Part shown: positions 1 to 9,800 of the stretch, in pieces
Layout of the letters: the number at the start of each line of letters is the position of its first letter
Numbering within the stretch: position 1 is the stretch's first letter
Source of the DNA: an uncultured Acidobacteriaceae bacterium
GTDB lineage: Bacteria; Acidobacteriota; Terriglobia; Terriglobales; Acidobacteriaceae
Length of the DNA: 64,000 bases
Assembly (NCBI GenBank): GCA_903849645.1
Contig: CAINJJ010000023.1
Coordinates: forward strand, 92,023-156,022
Direction of reading: 5' to 3'
Notes under the pieces: model-generated
Databases searched by the model: none
What the model was told of the DNA's origin: nothing
What the model saw: only the letters and a program-made list of their open reading frames with translations
Translations under genes and position numbers: made by a program

Positions 1-243
1 CCGAATGCGAACTTTGAGCGGCTCGCCAAGCGGGCAAAGGTGTTTGTGGTGGTGGAGATGAGCAACGGGCAACTGATTGAGGACGTGCGGCTGTCGTTGA
101 ACGGGGCGAGACCGGTGGAGTTCTTGAACCGGATGGGCGGCAACGTGCCGTCGCACGAAGAGGTGCTGGGGTTTGTGCGGGCGCTGGCCGGGCAATATGG
201 CGCGGCATTGGCGGCGGAAGAGGAGCAGATGGCCCATGTGTAG
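1..243 (+). CDS. 2-oxoacid:ferredoxin oxidoreductase, alpha subunit, C-terminal end (partial)
   Basis: Only the last 80 codons are inside the window; the reading frame is open from base 1 to the TAG at 241-243. The product would be the alpha subunit (KorA/VorB type) of a ferredoxin-dependent 2-oxoacid oxidoreductase, which with beta and gamma subunits decarboxylates a 2-oxoacid to an acyl-CoA and reduces ferredoxin in the cytoplasm. The visible part has the strand VFVVVEMSNGQ followed by a helix, the usual end of domain II of these subunits. The main support is context: the next gene overlaps it by 8 bases and encodes the beta and gamma parts. Whether the substrate is 2-oxoglutarate or a branched-chain 2-oxoacid cannot be told from this fragment; the adjacent ilvE makes the latter possible. 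Confidence 0.8.
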   Translation, partial: PNANFERLAKRAKVFVVVEMSNGQLIEDVRLSLNGARPVEFLNRMGGNVPSHEEVLGFVRALAGQYGAALAAEEEQMAHV

Positions 244-1720
244 TGAGATGATTTCAGAGTTTGAGGTAAGCCACGGCAGGCCGAAGGCGTTCTATGACCG
301 CTATGAGCGGAAGGAAGAGCTGAAGCACCTGACGCACTATTGCCCCGGCTGCGGGCATGGGAACGTGCACAAGATGCTGGCGAAGGCGATTGACGATCTG
401 GGCATCCAGGACCGGACGGTGCTGATCAGCCCGGTGGGCTGCTCGGTGTTCGGGTACTACTACTTTGACGTGGGCAATGTGCAGGCGGCGCACGGGCGCG
501 CGCCGGCGGTGGCGACGGCGGTGAAGCGGAGCCGTCCGGAGAGCGTGGTGATCAGCTACCAGGGGGACGGGGACCTGACGGCGATCGGGGCGGCGGAGAT
601 TTTGCACGCGGCCAACCGGGGCGAGAGCGTGACGGTGATCTTTGTGAACAACGCCGTCTACAGCATGACGGGGGGGCAGTTTGCGCCAACGACGCTGATT
701 GGGCAGAAGAGCACGACGACGCCGGAAGGGCGCAGCGCAGCCAACGAGGGCTATCCGCTGCATGTGTGCGAACTGCTGGCGACGCTGGAGGCTCCGGTGT
801 ATCTGGAGCGCGTGGGGCTGGGCGACAACCGGCAGATCATGCAGGCGAACCGGGCGATCAGGAAGGCGGTGGAGAACCAGGTGAAGGGGCTGGGGTTCTC
901 GCTGATCGAGGTGCTTTCGCCGTGCCCGACGATCTGGAAGATGTCTGCGGTGGAGGCGCAGCACTGGGTGCGGGACGTGATGGAGAAGACGTATCCGCTG
1001 GGAGTGTTCAAGGACCGGACGAAGGAGGTGGAGCCGAGGGCCGCCGCGAAGCCTGCGCCGGCGCTCGAGGACCTGCCGCGGATTCTGGGTGTTGCGGACG
1101 AGGATCAGCCGGAGGGAAATCCGCACCCGAGCGGGCGGAGAGAAGGGGTGGACCTGCATGTGCGGGTGGCGGGATTTGGCGGGCAGGGCGTGCTGCTGCT
1201 GGGCGAGGTGCTGGCGGAGGCGGGACTGGACGCGGGGCTGGAGGTTTCGTGGCTGCCGTCGTATGGGCCGGAGATGCGCTCGGGGACATCGAACTGCCAT
1301 GTGCGTGTTTCAAGCGATCCGATCGACTCGCCGCTGGTGGCGCTACCGGATGTGCTGGTGGCGATGAACGAGCCGTCGCTGCGGAAGTTTGACGCGAGCG
1401 TGAAGCCGGGCGGGTGGGTGATCTATAACGGGGAGACGTTCCCCGAAGACTGCATCCGCGAGGACGTGCATGTGCTGGCGCTGCCGTTTACGCACCTGGC
1501 GGACGAGCTGGGCGATGCGCGGGCGGCGAACATGGTGATGCTGGGAGCGCTGCTGGAGATGAGCGGGGCGCTGCCGCAGGAGAGCATCGGCGCAGCGCTG
1601 CGGCGGCTGGTGAAGCACGCGAAGTGGGTGGAGCTCGACGAGCGGGCGCTGACGAAGGGGCGGGAGCTTTTCCGAGAGGCGAGTCCGGCTGCAGAAGAGG
1701 AGGTGTGTCATGCGGGCTGA
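236..1720 (+). CDS. 2-oxoacid:ferredoxin oxidoreductase, fused beta and gamma subunits
   Basis: The 494-residue protein joins two subunits that are often separate. Residues about 20-280 are a thiamine diphosphate-binding beta subunit (KorB type): CPGCGHG near residue 35 is the cluster/TPP motif, and GDGDLTAIG near 109 followed by an NNAVYSMTGGQ stretch is the TPP-Mg site. Residues about 304-490 are a gamma (KorC) domain with FGGQGVLLLGEVLAEAG and SYGPEMRSGTSNC. A linker rich in Ala, Pro and Glu joins them. The start at 236 has GGAAGAGGAG ten bases upstream and overlaps the upstream stop; an ATG at 248 is an alternative. It acts with the preceding alpha subunit in ferredoxin-linked 2-oxoacid oxidation or reductive carboxylation. 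Substrate preference is not determined. ilvE overlaps its 3' end. Confidence 0.88.
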   Translation: MCSEMISEFEVSHGRPKAFYDRYERKEELKHLTHYCPGCGHGNVHKMLAKAIDDLGIQDRTVLISPVGCSVFGYYYFDVGNVQAAHGRAPAVATAVKRSRPESVVISYQGDGDLTAIGAAEILHAANRGESVTVIFVNNAVYSMTGGQFAPTTLIGQKSTTTPEGRSAANEGYPLHVCELLATLEAPVYLERVGLGDNRQIMQANRAIRKAVENQVKGLGFSLIEVLSPCPTIWKMSAVEAQHWVRDVMEKTYPLGVFKDRTKEVEPRAAAKPAPALEDLPRILGVADEDQPEGNPHPSGRREGVDLHVRVAGFGGQGVLLLGEVLAEAGLDAGLEVSWLPSYGPEMRSGTSNCHVRVSSDPIDSPLVALPDVLVAMNEPSLRKFDASVKPGGWVIYNGETFPEDCIREDVHVLALPFTHLADELGDARAANMVMLGALLEMSGALPQESIGAALRRLVKHAKWVELDERALTKGRELFREASPAAEEEVCHAG

Positions 1721-2681
1721 CGGCGATCCGAACCTGACGGTCTATTTTGGCGGGGAGTATGTGCGCCTGGGCGACGCGAAGGTGGGCATCCTGACGCATG
1801 CGCTGCACTATGGGACGGGCGTGTTTGAGGGGATAAGGGCGCACTGGGATGAAAACGCGCGGGAGCTCTACCTGCTGCGTGCGCGGGAGCACTATGAGCG
1901 GTGGAAAAGGAACTGCGGGATTCTGCGGATCAACGTCCCGGGGGCGGAAGAGTTGTGCGCCATCACGCTGGAGCTGATGCGGAGGAACGGATTCAAGACC
2001 AACGTGTATGTGCGGCCGCTGGCCTACAAGTCAGCGGAGCGGGTGGGCGTGAGCCCGGACGACGAGGATGCGTTCTCGCTGATTGCGCTGCCGTTTGGCG
2101 ACTACCTGCATGCGGAGAAGGGGCTTCATGCGGGGGTGAGTTCGTGGAGGCGGGTGGAGGACAACGCGATTCCGGCGCGGGCGAAGATCTGCGGGGCGTA
2201 TGTGAACAGCGCGCTGGCCAGCGACGAGGCGCGGCGATGCGGATTTGACGAGGCGATTTTTTTGAACGAGAGCGGGCACGTGGCGGAGGGCGCGACATGC
2301 AACATCTTCATGATGCGCAGGGGCAAGCTGATTACGCCGCCGGTGACGGAGAACGTGCTGGAGGGGATTACGCGGGAGTCTGTGATGGAGCTGGCGCACG
2401 CGGAGCTGGGACTGAAGATTGTGGAGCGGCCGATCGACAGGAGCGAGCTGTATGTGTGCGACGAGCTGTTCTTTACGGGGACGGCGGTGGGGGTTGCGCC
2501 GATTGTGCGTGTGGATCACAGGGGGGTTGGGGACGGGGAGATCGGGGCGACGACGCGCAAGGTGCAGCAGCTCTACTTTGACGCGACGCATGGGCATTTG
2601 AAGGATTACCGGAAGTGGCTGACGCCGGTTTATCACGTGGGGACGGAGGCGTGGCTGGACCGGAGTCTGCTGGCGCTGTGA
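1710..2681 (+). CDS. ilvE: Branched-chain amino acid aminotransferase
   Basis: The 323-residue protein is a fold-type IV PLP enzyme that interconverts Leu, Ile and Val with their 2-oxoacids using 2-oxoglutarate. LHYGTGVFEGIRA near residue 33 and EGATCNIFMMRRGKL near 197 are family motifs, and Lys159 in ARAKICGAYVNS fits the Schiff-base lysine. Length is typical of the family. The ATG at 1710 overlaps the previous stop by 11 bases and has AGAGGAGG just upstream, so it is translated from the same operon as the ferredoxin oxidoreductase. This pairing suggests, without proving, that the oxidoreductase handles branched-chain 2-oxoacids. The related D-amino acid aminotransferase and ADC lyase are less likely given the length and motifs. 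Confidence 0.92.
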   Translation: MRADGDPNLTVYFGGEYVRLGDAKVGILTHALHYGTGVFEGIRAHWDENARELYLLRAREHYERWKRNCGILRINVPGAEELCAITLELMRRNGFKTNVYVRPLAYKSAERVGVSPDDEDAFSLIALPFGDYLHAEKGLHAGVSSWRRVEDNAIPARAKICGAYVNSALASDEARRCGFDEAIFLNESGHVAEGATCNIFMMRRGKLITPPVTENVLEGITRESVMELAHAELGLKIVERPIDRSELYVCDELFFTGTAVGVAPIVRVDHRGVGDGEIGATTRKVQQLYFDATHGHLKDYRKWLTPVYHVGTEAWLDRSLLAL

Positions 2682-3284
2682 GCGGGCCTGGAGGCTCGGC
2701 GCAGGAGTCTCAGGGGCGAGAGGACTGGCTTGAAGAGCCTCGCAGGAGCCATCATCAGAAATCTGTCAAATGGCGGGGAGAGTGGATGCGAGTCTAAGTT
2801 ATTGAAAATAAGAAATAAAATTGGGCGCATTTTTCTTGCCGGGAATTAGCGTGCAATTGGGTAAGCTAAGAACATTCAAACAGAAAAGGCAAAACAGGGG
2901 AGCGCGCAGGCGGCTCTCCTGATTTTATTCGGACTACTTCAACGGGCAAGCGGGCGTGAGGAGAGACGGGGAATATCTTCGGAGGAGCGCATGGCGTGTT
3001 GACCTTTGGGCGGGGCCGCGGCGGAGCGAAGGTGGCGGCTGAAGGAGCGGCGGGCAGGCGCGGGGAGAGATTCGAGGGGATTCGGGAGATCTCCGGGTTG
3101 AGGCCAAGTTGCGAGGGGCTGTGACGAGCGGCTTCCTGAGGAGTGAGAAGCGGCGGGGCATTCGCGGCAGACGGTGGACCAATTCGGGGAATGAAGGGGC
3201 GATTCCGCAGTGGGATTGCCCCTTTCCCTTTTCTACGGAACAGCAAGCGAGTCCGTGGACTGATGGGACGGGATTGGCGGAAGG
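2682..3284 (+). other. Gene-poor stretch between ilvE and the phage cassette
   Basis: About 600 bases with no convincing gene. Bases 2795-2890 form an AT-rich patch that stands out from the surrounding GC-rich DNA, followed by a terminator-like hairpin at 2895-2921. The remainder is purine-rich on the plus strand. Open frames in both directions here are dominated by Arg, Gly, Ser and Pro and look like composition artefacts. It could be the left boundary of the phage-derived block, but no attachment repeat, tRNA end or integrase was recognised. Confidence 0.6.
2895..2929 (+). terminator. Hairpin followed by a T-rich run
   Basis: CAGGGGAGC at 2895-2903 pairs with GCTCTCCTG at 2913-2921 (8 of 9 bases), with a 9-base loop, and is followed by ATTTTATT. 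This resembles a rho-independent terminator on the plus strand. It lies about 210 bases after the ilvE stop, so it may end read-through from that operon before the phage cassette. Confidence 0.45.
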
Positions 3285-3605
3285 ATGTTGGCAGCAAGAA
3301 AGCGGAAGGGCGTGGCGAAGAAGCCGCGCGCGACGGTGGCGAGGGGAAGGCAGAGCAACCTCGCCATGGAGAAGATGAGCGCGGAAGCGAGCAAAACCCT
3401 GGAAGAGCACAGTGCGGCGATTGCAGAGGCGATGGCGAAGAGCGCGATGAAGGGGAGCGCGGCTGGCACACGGATGCTCGTTGCGCTCGCAGCTGGGCAG
3501 TTTTGCGTGGAAGAGAAGCAGGAAAAGCGGAGGACGCGCAGCCTGGCCAGCGCACTGGCAGCCGAACCGGAATGGAAGGACGAAGGGGCTGAGGCAACTG
3601 TTTGA
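3285..3605 (+). CDS. Small basic protein, possible small terminase-like protein
   Basis: A 106-residue frame with a Lys/Arg/Ala-rich N-terminus (residues 1-30) and a helical middle reading AIAEAMAKSAMKGSAAGTRM (about 45-65). That middle resembles the helix found in small phage-encoded proteins next to large terminases, where a segment of the type 'A..KG...A...L' recurs. No helix-turn-helix is obvious by eye and I do not firmly recognise the family. Its position before the tailspike and terminase fits a packaging role, but this is inference. Longer minus-strand frames overlap it; they are Pro/Ser/Arg-rich and look spurious. The ATG at 3285 has GGAAGG immediately before it, which is too close for an ideal ribosome site. 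Confidence 0.45.
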   Translation: MLAARKRKGVAKKPRATVARGRQSNLAMEKMSAEASKTLEEHSAAIAEAMAKSAMKGSAAGTRMLVALAAGQFCVEEKQEKRRTRSLASALAAEPEWKDEGAEATV

Positions 3606-3841
3606 GCCAGCTTCGCAGGATGGAAGGTGAAAGACAAACACCCGGACCTGACTTCTCCGCAAAACGAGAAGACTGAGCAGAACCGGGACGGCAGGAGGCT
3701 TTCCACGCCGGGGAGTTGCGAGAGGTTGAGGCGTGGAAGGCCTGGCCGTTGGGATGAGCAGAGCGGGGCTCTTTTGAAAACAGGGGCAAAGGGACGGCAT
3801 GGAGTTGTTTGCCGTGAATCCAGGAGAAGGAAGAGACAGGG

Positions 3842-6800
3842 ATGAAGCTCACGAGACGCGAGTGGTTGCACACCGGGAGATGGATGGCGCTGAGCCTGCT
3901 GGGGATGGCGCTGAGCTGGGCGGCGGGCGCGCAGGCGGTCAGCACGACGACAGTGCAGGGTACGGTGTACCTGGCCAACGGGCGGCCCGGAGCAGGGACG
4001 CTGAGCGTGAGCTGGGCGGCGTTTACGACGGCGAACAACCGGGCGGTGGCGGCGGGGCGGACAACGGTGACGATTGCGCCGGACGGGTTTATGAGCGTGA
4101 ATCTAGCGCCGAACCAGGGGGCGACGCCGGCGGGGCTCTACTACACGGCGATCTACAACCTGAGCGACGGGACGACGAGCACGGAGTACTGGGTGGTGCC
4201 GGCGGCGGCGCAGGCGGCCCTGGGGCAGGTGCGGGCGCAACTGATGCCGGCGGCGCAGGCGGTGCAGGCGGTGAGCAAGACGTATGTGGACCAACTTGTG
4301 ACGGCGCGTACGAGCAACGCGCTGACGATTCAAGGGGGGACGCTGAGCGGGCCGCTGACGTTGAACGCCGATCCGACGACGGCTCTGCAGGCCTCGGACA
4401 AGCACTATGTGGACGCACAGTTCAACCTGGCGGTGCCGCTGGCGGGCGGGAACATGACGGGTCCGCTGGCAACGCCGGCGGTGAACGGGGTGCAGGCTCC
4501 GACGCCGTTGGGGGCGCAGACAACGCTGCAGGCGGCGGTGACGGCGGCGGGGACGACGGGGGCGGTGGAGATTCCGCCGACGTATGCGGGGACGGACGGT
4601 TTTACGAACCCGAACGGCGTATATGTGCGGGATTTGCGGCAGAGGGGCTCGCAGCAGTTTGAGCGGAGCGTGAAGGAGTTTGGAGCGGTTTGCGATGGGA
4701 GCAGCGACGACACGAGCGCGCTGCAGTCGGCACTGAACTATGCGCAGGCGCACGGGGTGGCGCTGACGATTCCGCAGGGGACGTGCAAGACGCGGACGCT
4801 GAACTGGCATGGGGAGTCGATCGGCGGTCTGGGCAAGCAGGTGTCGGCGCTGAAGGGGTTTCCGGGGCAGGATGTGCTGGCGACGGCGGCGGACAGCGGG
4901 AGTTTGCTGAGCAATACGCGGGTTCATGATCTGACGATTTATGTGGACCAGAGCGTGGATGTGTCGTGCGCGGCGGCGACGGGCAGGGCGGCGGCGGGGA
5001 GCTGCGCGTTGAACCGGCCGGTGGAGGGCAACTCAATTTTTTCGCCGGGGGGGAACGGGCTGACGGGGACGGCGGGGACGGGCGCGGGCTGGGCGGTGGG
5101 CAACTGCGCGATTGCACTGCCGGCGGCGACGGGCGCGGGCGGGAACGGGCTGCGCGTGGCGGTGGTGGAGAATGTGGCGATTGCGACGACGGGCGCGGAC
5201 CCGATGGCGCAGTACCCTGGCGCGGACTCGACGCACACCTGCGGGCTTTACCTGGGGCAATGGCCGCAGTGGAGCGAGTTTCGCAATATCGACATACGTG
5301 GAGTGGGGACGGGAGTGGCGATTCCGGCGCTGCCGGGGACGACGCCGACGGGGCTGACAGCGGACTCAAACCGGTGGCAGAACGTGACGATTCAGGCGGT
5401 GCACGGGTTCACGGCGGCGGCGGGGTCGAACAATGTGCTGGACAACGTGGTGGTGACGGCGGGGAACTCGGCGGCCATGGGCGAGCCGCCGACGGGGCTG
5501 GTGCTGGACCTGGGGAGCGGGCAGCAGGGCTGGGCGGTACGCAACGCGGTGGTGCAGGCGGGGTGGTACGCGGTGCAGCCGCAGTTGACGGTGACGGCGC
5601 TGGGCGGCGCGGTGACCGGGGTGGCGGTGGGCGTGGAGAAGGGGCTGGGGTTTGACCCGTATGGGACGCAGGTCGCGGTGGGGTTCAGCGGGAGCTGCAC
5701 GGCGCAGGCGACGGCGAGCGTGAACGCCAACGGTTCGATTGGAACGGTGACGGTGACGCAGGGCGGGACGGGCTGCTCGTCCATGACGACGGCGAGCCTG
5801 GTCGCGGCGGGGACGTGGGACACGGCGGCGCCGGTGAACCTGATTGGCGGGCAGAACATGACGCTGACGGGAGGCAACCTGCTGACGAGCAACGGCGGGT
5901 ATACGGTGTGGAACGCAACCGGCTCGGAGATGCGCGGGACGCAGACGGGAGCGGGAGGCGGGACGCTGCCGGGCGGTGGGAGCTATGCGGGGCTGGTGGC
6001 GAACGCCCCACTGGGAGCGGCGCAACAGGTGGAGCAGTTCGCGGGGGTGGACTTTGGAGCAAAGCTGCAGGCATGCCTGGGGACGCTGAATGCGGTGTAC
6101 GGAGGGACGTGCGACGCGCGGAATTTTACGGGGAGCCTGTCGATGGGATCGAACCTGACGATATCGACGGCGAATGCGACGGTGCTGCTGCCCTGCGCGA
6201 CGATTTCAACGACCAGCCAAGTGATTGTGACGGCGGGAACGCGGAATGTGTCGCTGCGGGGCTGCTCACTGCGCGGATCGAGCGCGGCGAGCGGGAGCCT
6301 GGGCGGGACGGTGTTTGTGTACTCGGGAAGCGGGGCGCTGGTGCAGGTGGGCGACCCGACGTATACGGCGGAGACGCCGGGGTTCCACCTGGACAACGCG
6401 GCGATCAACATCACGGGCGCTGGGAGCGCGACGGCGCAGGGCCTGGCGGCCTATCGGACGCAGGAAATCTACCTTGAGAGCCTCTACCTGCTGGGGAACG
6501 GGAACCAGACGGGGATGACGCTGGACGGGACGGGGAACTATACGGGAGGCACGCTGCTCGATCTGCAGTTCACGGGGTTCAAGACGGCGCTGAACGCGAT
6601 CGGGCACCAGCAATCGAACCCGGCGACGACGGACTGGGTGAACGCGAGCACGTTTGTTCGGCTGCATATCAACTGCCCGACGAGCGGGGGAAGCCCGATC
6701 AGCGGAACGTATGGCATCAACCTGGCGCAGGGAGATGGAAACACGTTCACGGGCGGCGATGTGGAAGGATGCGACACGGCGCTGCACCTGGGCCCGAATG

Positions 6801-9800
6801 CGCAGAACAACACGATTGTGGGGCTGCGGACGGAGGTTTCAAACCACCAGATTGTGGCGGATGCGGGGAGCAGCTACAACAACTGGGTGGCAGGCGGCGC
6901 GATGTACACGGGGCAACTGACGGACAACGGGACGCGGAACAGCTTTCTGGACACGTTTCACCGCAGCTTCAACGGGATGAACGGGGACTGGTACGGAAGC
7001 CAGAAGGACGGCACGATTACCAACCACTACCGCATCGGCATTGGGGTGGGGAATGAGCGGGGATTGCTGGACCGCTACCAGACGGACTACGGATACCGGT
7101 GGACGACGGGGCTGACGGACGCGACGGCGGGGGTGCAGTACTTTGAGGTGCTGGACGAGCTGAACAACGTGAACCGGCTGGCGATTGCGCAGTACAACAA
7201 CGGGCAGGGGAGCACGAACAACCAGACGGTGATCAACGCGGCGGGTACGGGCGCGGTGGTGTTGAACGGGTCAAACAACGCGGGCACGGGCGGCCTGGTG
7301 ATCGGCTCGGGAGGGCCGAGCGAGACGACGGTGGCGACGATCTCGAGCACGGGGAACGCGCAGTTTGTGGGGACGTTGCAGGTGAGCGGGGCATCGACGT
7401 TTGCGAGTTCTCCGACGGTAAAGAACCAGGCGGACGCGGAGATCGACGCGTTTCTGTGGGCGGGGGCGACGACAAGCCAGAAGGAGTCGTACACCTACCG
7501 GGACTGGAACGGGAACAGCCAGTGGTACATGGTGAAGGACCAGAACAACAACTGGGCGCTGAACTCGGCGACGGGGGGGCTGGACAGCTTCAAGGCCTAC
7601 CAGAGCTCGAACTCGGGCGACACGTATATCAACGCGTCAAACAGCGCGGGCGCGGTGCGGGTGAACTACGAGTCAGGTTCCGGCAGCGCCTTCAACATTT
7701 ATGGGGGGAACAGCAGCACGCTGTACGCGAGCTTTATCGGGGCGGCGGCGATCAAGTTTCCGGGGCTGGCGGCCAGCAGCGGGCGGAACTGCCTGCAGAT
7801 CGACAACTCGGGCTACATCACGAACACGGGCGCGACGTGCGGGACGGGGAACACGAACGGCACGGTGAACGTAGGCTCGGCGGGTCAGATTGCGTATTAC
7901 TCGGCCAACGGCGCGGCGATTGCGGGAACCAACGCAGTGGCGGTGAACGTGGGCGGGACGGGAGCTTCAACGGCCGCGGGGGCGCTGGCGAACCTGGGGG
8001 GCGTGTCCGCGACCCAAACGACGGCGCAGGCGATGGGCGGGGCGCTGAATTTGCCGGTCCTGGAAGGGATGATGAATGCCGACCAGAAGCAGTCGCCGGC
8101 GGGGACGGGGAACAACGGCATCGCGCAGTCGATTGCGCAGTGCGCATCGCAGACATATGCATGCCTGATCCAGGCGCCGGCGCTGTATGCGCTGACCGAG
8201 GCCCAGCCTTTTGGCGGGTCGGCGACAAACTATTATCCGCCGCTGATCAACGGGCCGACTTCGTCGCAGGCGACGGCGGGGGTTCTGGATATGCGGTACG
8301 GGGTACCGCAGTGGATCTTCAACCAGTCACAAGCTGTGAGCAACCGGTTTCTGGCGTCGCCGACGTTCACGATGAACAACGTCAGCGGGCCGGGGCAGGG
8401 GTTGAGCGCGCACTATGCCAGCGCCCTGAACCTGCAGAGCCTGATCTTTGCGGGCGGGAGGAACCTGTACAACAGCGCCGCGGGCTATGGGGACAAGGTG
8501 AACGCACAGACGCTGGGGATCTCGTCCTACCGGTATACGCAGGCACAGGGCGGAGGGGACCTGGCGCAGGCAGAGATGTGCCTGGGCAACGGCGATTGCG
8601 TGGGCCACACGCTGGACACGATCAGCTATGGCGGTCCCAACACGGCATCGGACGAAGGCAACGAGTCGACGCGGTTTGAGGCGATCGAGGGCGGACAGGT
8701 ATTCGGGGCCACCCTGGCGTCGAAGGTGAGCGCCGGCGATGGATCGATGACGATGACGACCAGCGCGCAGGCCAACAACGGCTTTCAGGGCGAGGGGCGG
8801 CTGCTGATCGATCTCAGCCAGGGATACAACGCGGGCTACATCTCCTCGATCACCGCTGTTGGGGGCAATGAGGTGGTCACGTGCGCGGGGTGCAACTGGG
8901 ACTCGACCTTCGGGACATCGTCGCAGACGACACTGAGCAGCGTGGTGGGGAACGGCGCCTCGCCGACGAATACGTTTCCGCAGTCAAATGTTGTGCTTTC
9001 AGTGGCCTCGACAACGGGGTTCACGGCGGGCAACCTGGCGTGCATCTGGGACTACGACTACGAGTGCGAAAAGATCACGGCGGTGGGCGGGGGCACGGTG
9101 ACCATCGCCACGGCGCGGCTTCCGCATCAGGCGGGGGCGTATGTGACGACGGGCGGTCTGGCCGGGTTCGCGATCGAGTTCGAGGCCGACCGGGTGACGC
9201 CGGGCAATACCAACGGGGTTTCGACCATGCCGGACAGCGGGCTGGTGTCGATGGTGCGCGACGCACTGCCGGTTATGTACAACTCGAGCGGCAATCAGCT
9301 TGTCTTCTTCCAGAGCGGCAACGGGCTGCCGGGGGCGGCGAACGGCTATTCCGGACGCGCCTACAAGCAGATGGGCAGCGGAGGCAACGTTTCGCTTACG
9401 GTTGGGGGAGGGGTAGTGACAGGCTGCGCGGCGAGCGGGGGGAGCGGGTACCTGTCCTCGTCGCAGCCGCCGCAGGTGCAGATCTCCGGAACCTACACGA
9501 GCGCCCCGGTAGTGCAGGTGAGCGGGATTACGGGGGGGGCATTGAGCGGATGCACGATCCTGAATCCCGGTGCGAGTGTGACCGCGGCGACAGCGACGGT
9601 GACGCCGGCGAATCCCTACGATCTGTATCCGGCGACCAAGGTCACGGGAGTCTATAACAGCGCGATTGGCAAGGTGGATGGGACGCTGCAGACGGAACCG
9701 CCCGCGGGAACATTCGCGGTGGGCGACCTGATCGAGGAGCCGCATTACTTCTGGCAGCATGTCAGCGGCTACACGAGTGTCGTGGGGTCATACATTCCTT

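Noticed and set aside
2866..4038. Long minus-strand frame of 390 codons
   Set aside because: Its translation is dominated by Pro, Ser, Arg and Ala with no domain; it opposes the ribosome site and signal peptide of the tailspike gene and reflects GC-rich composition.
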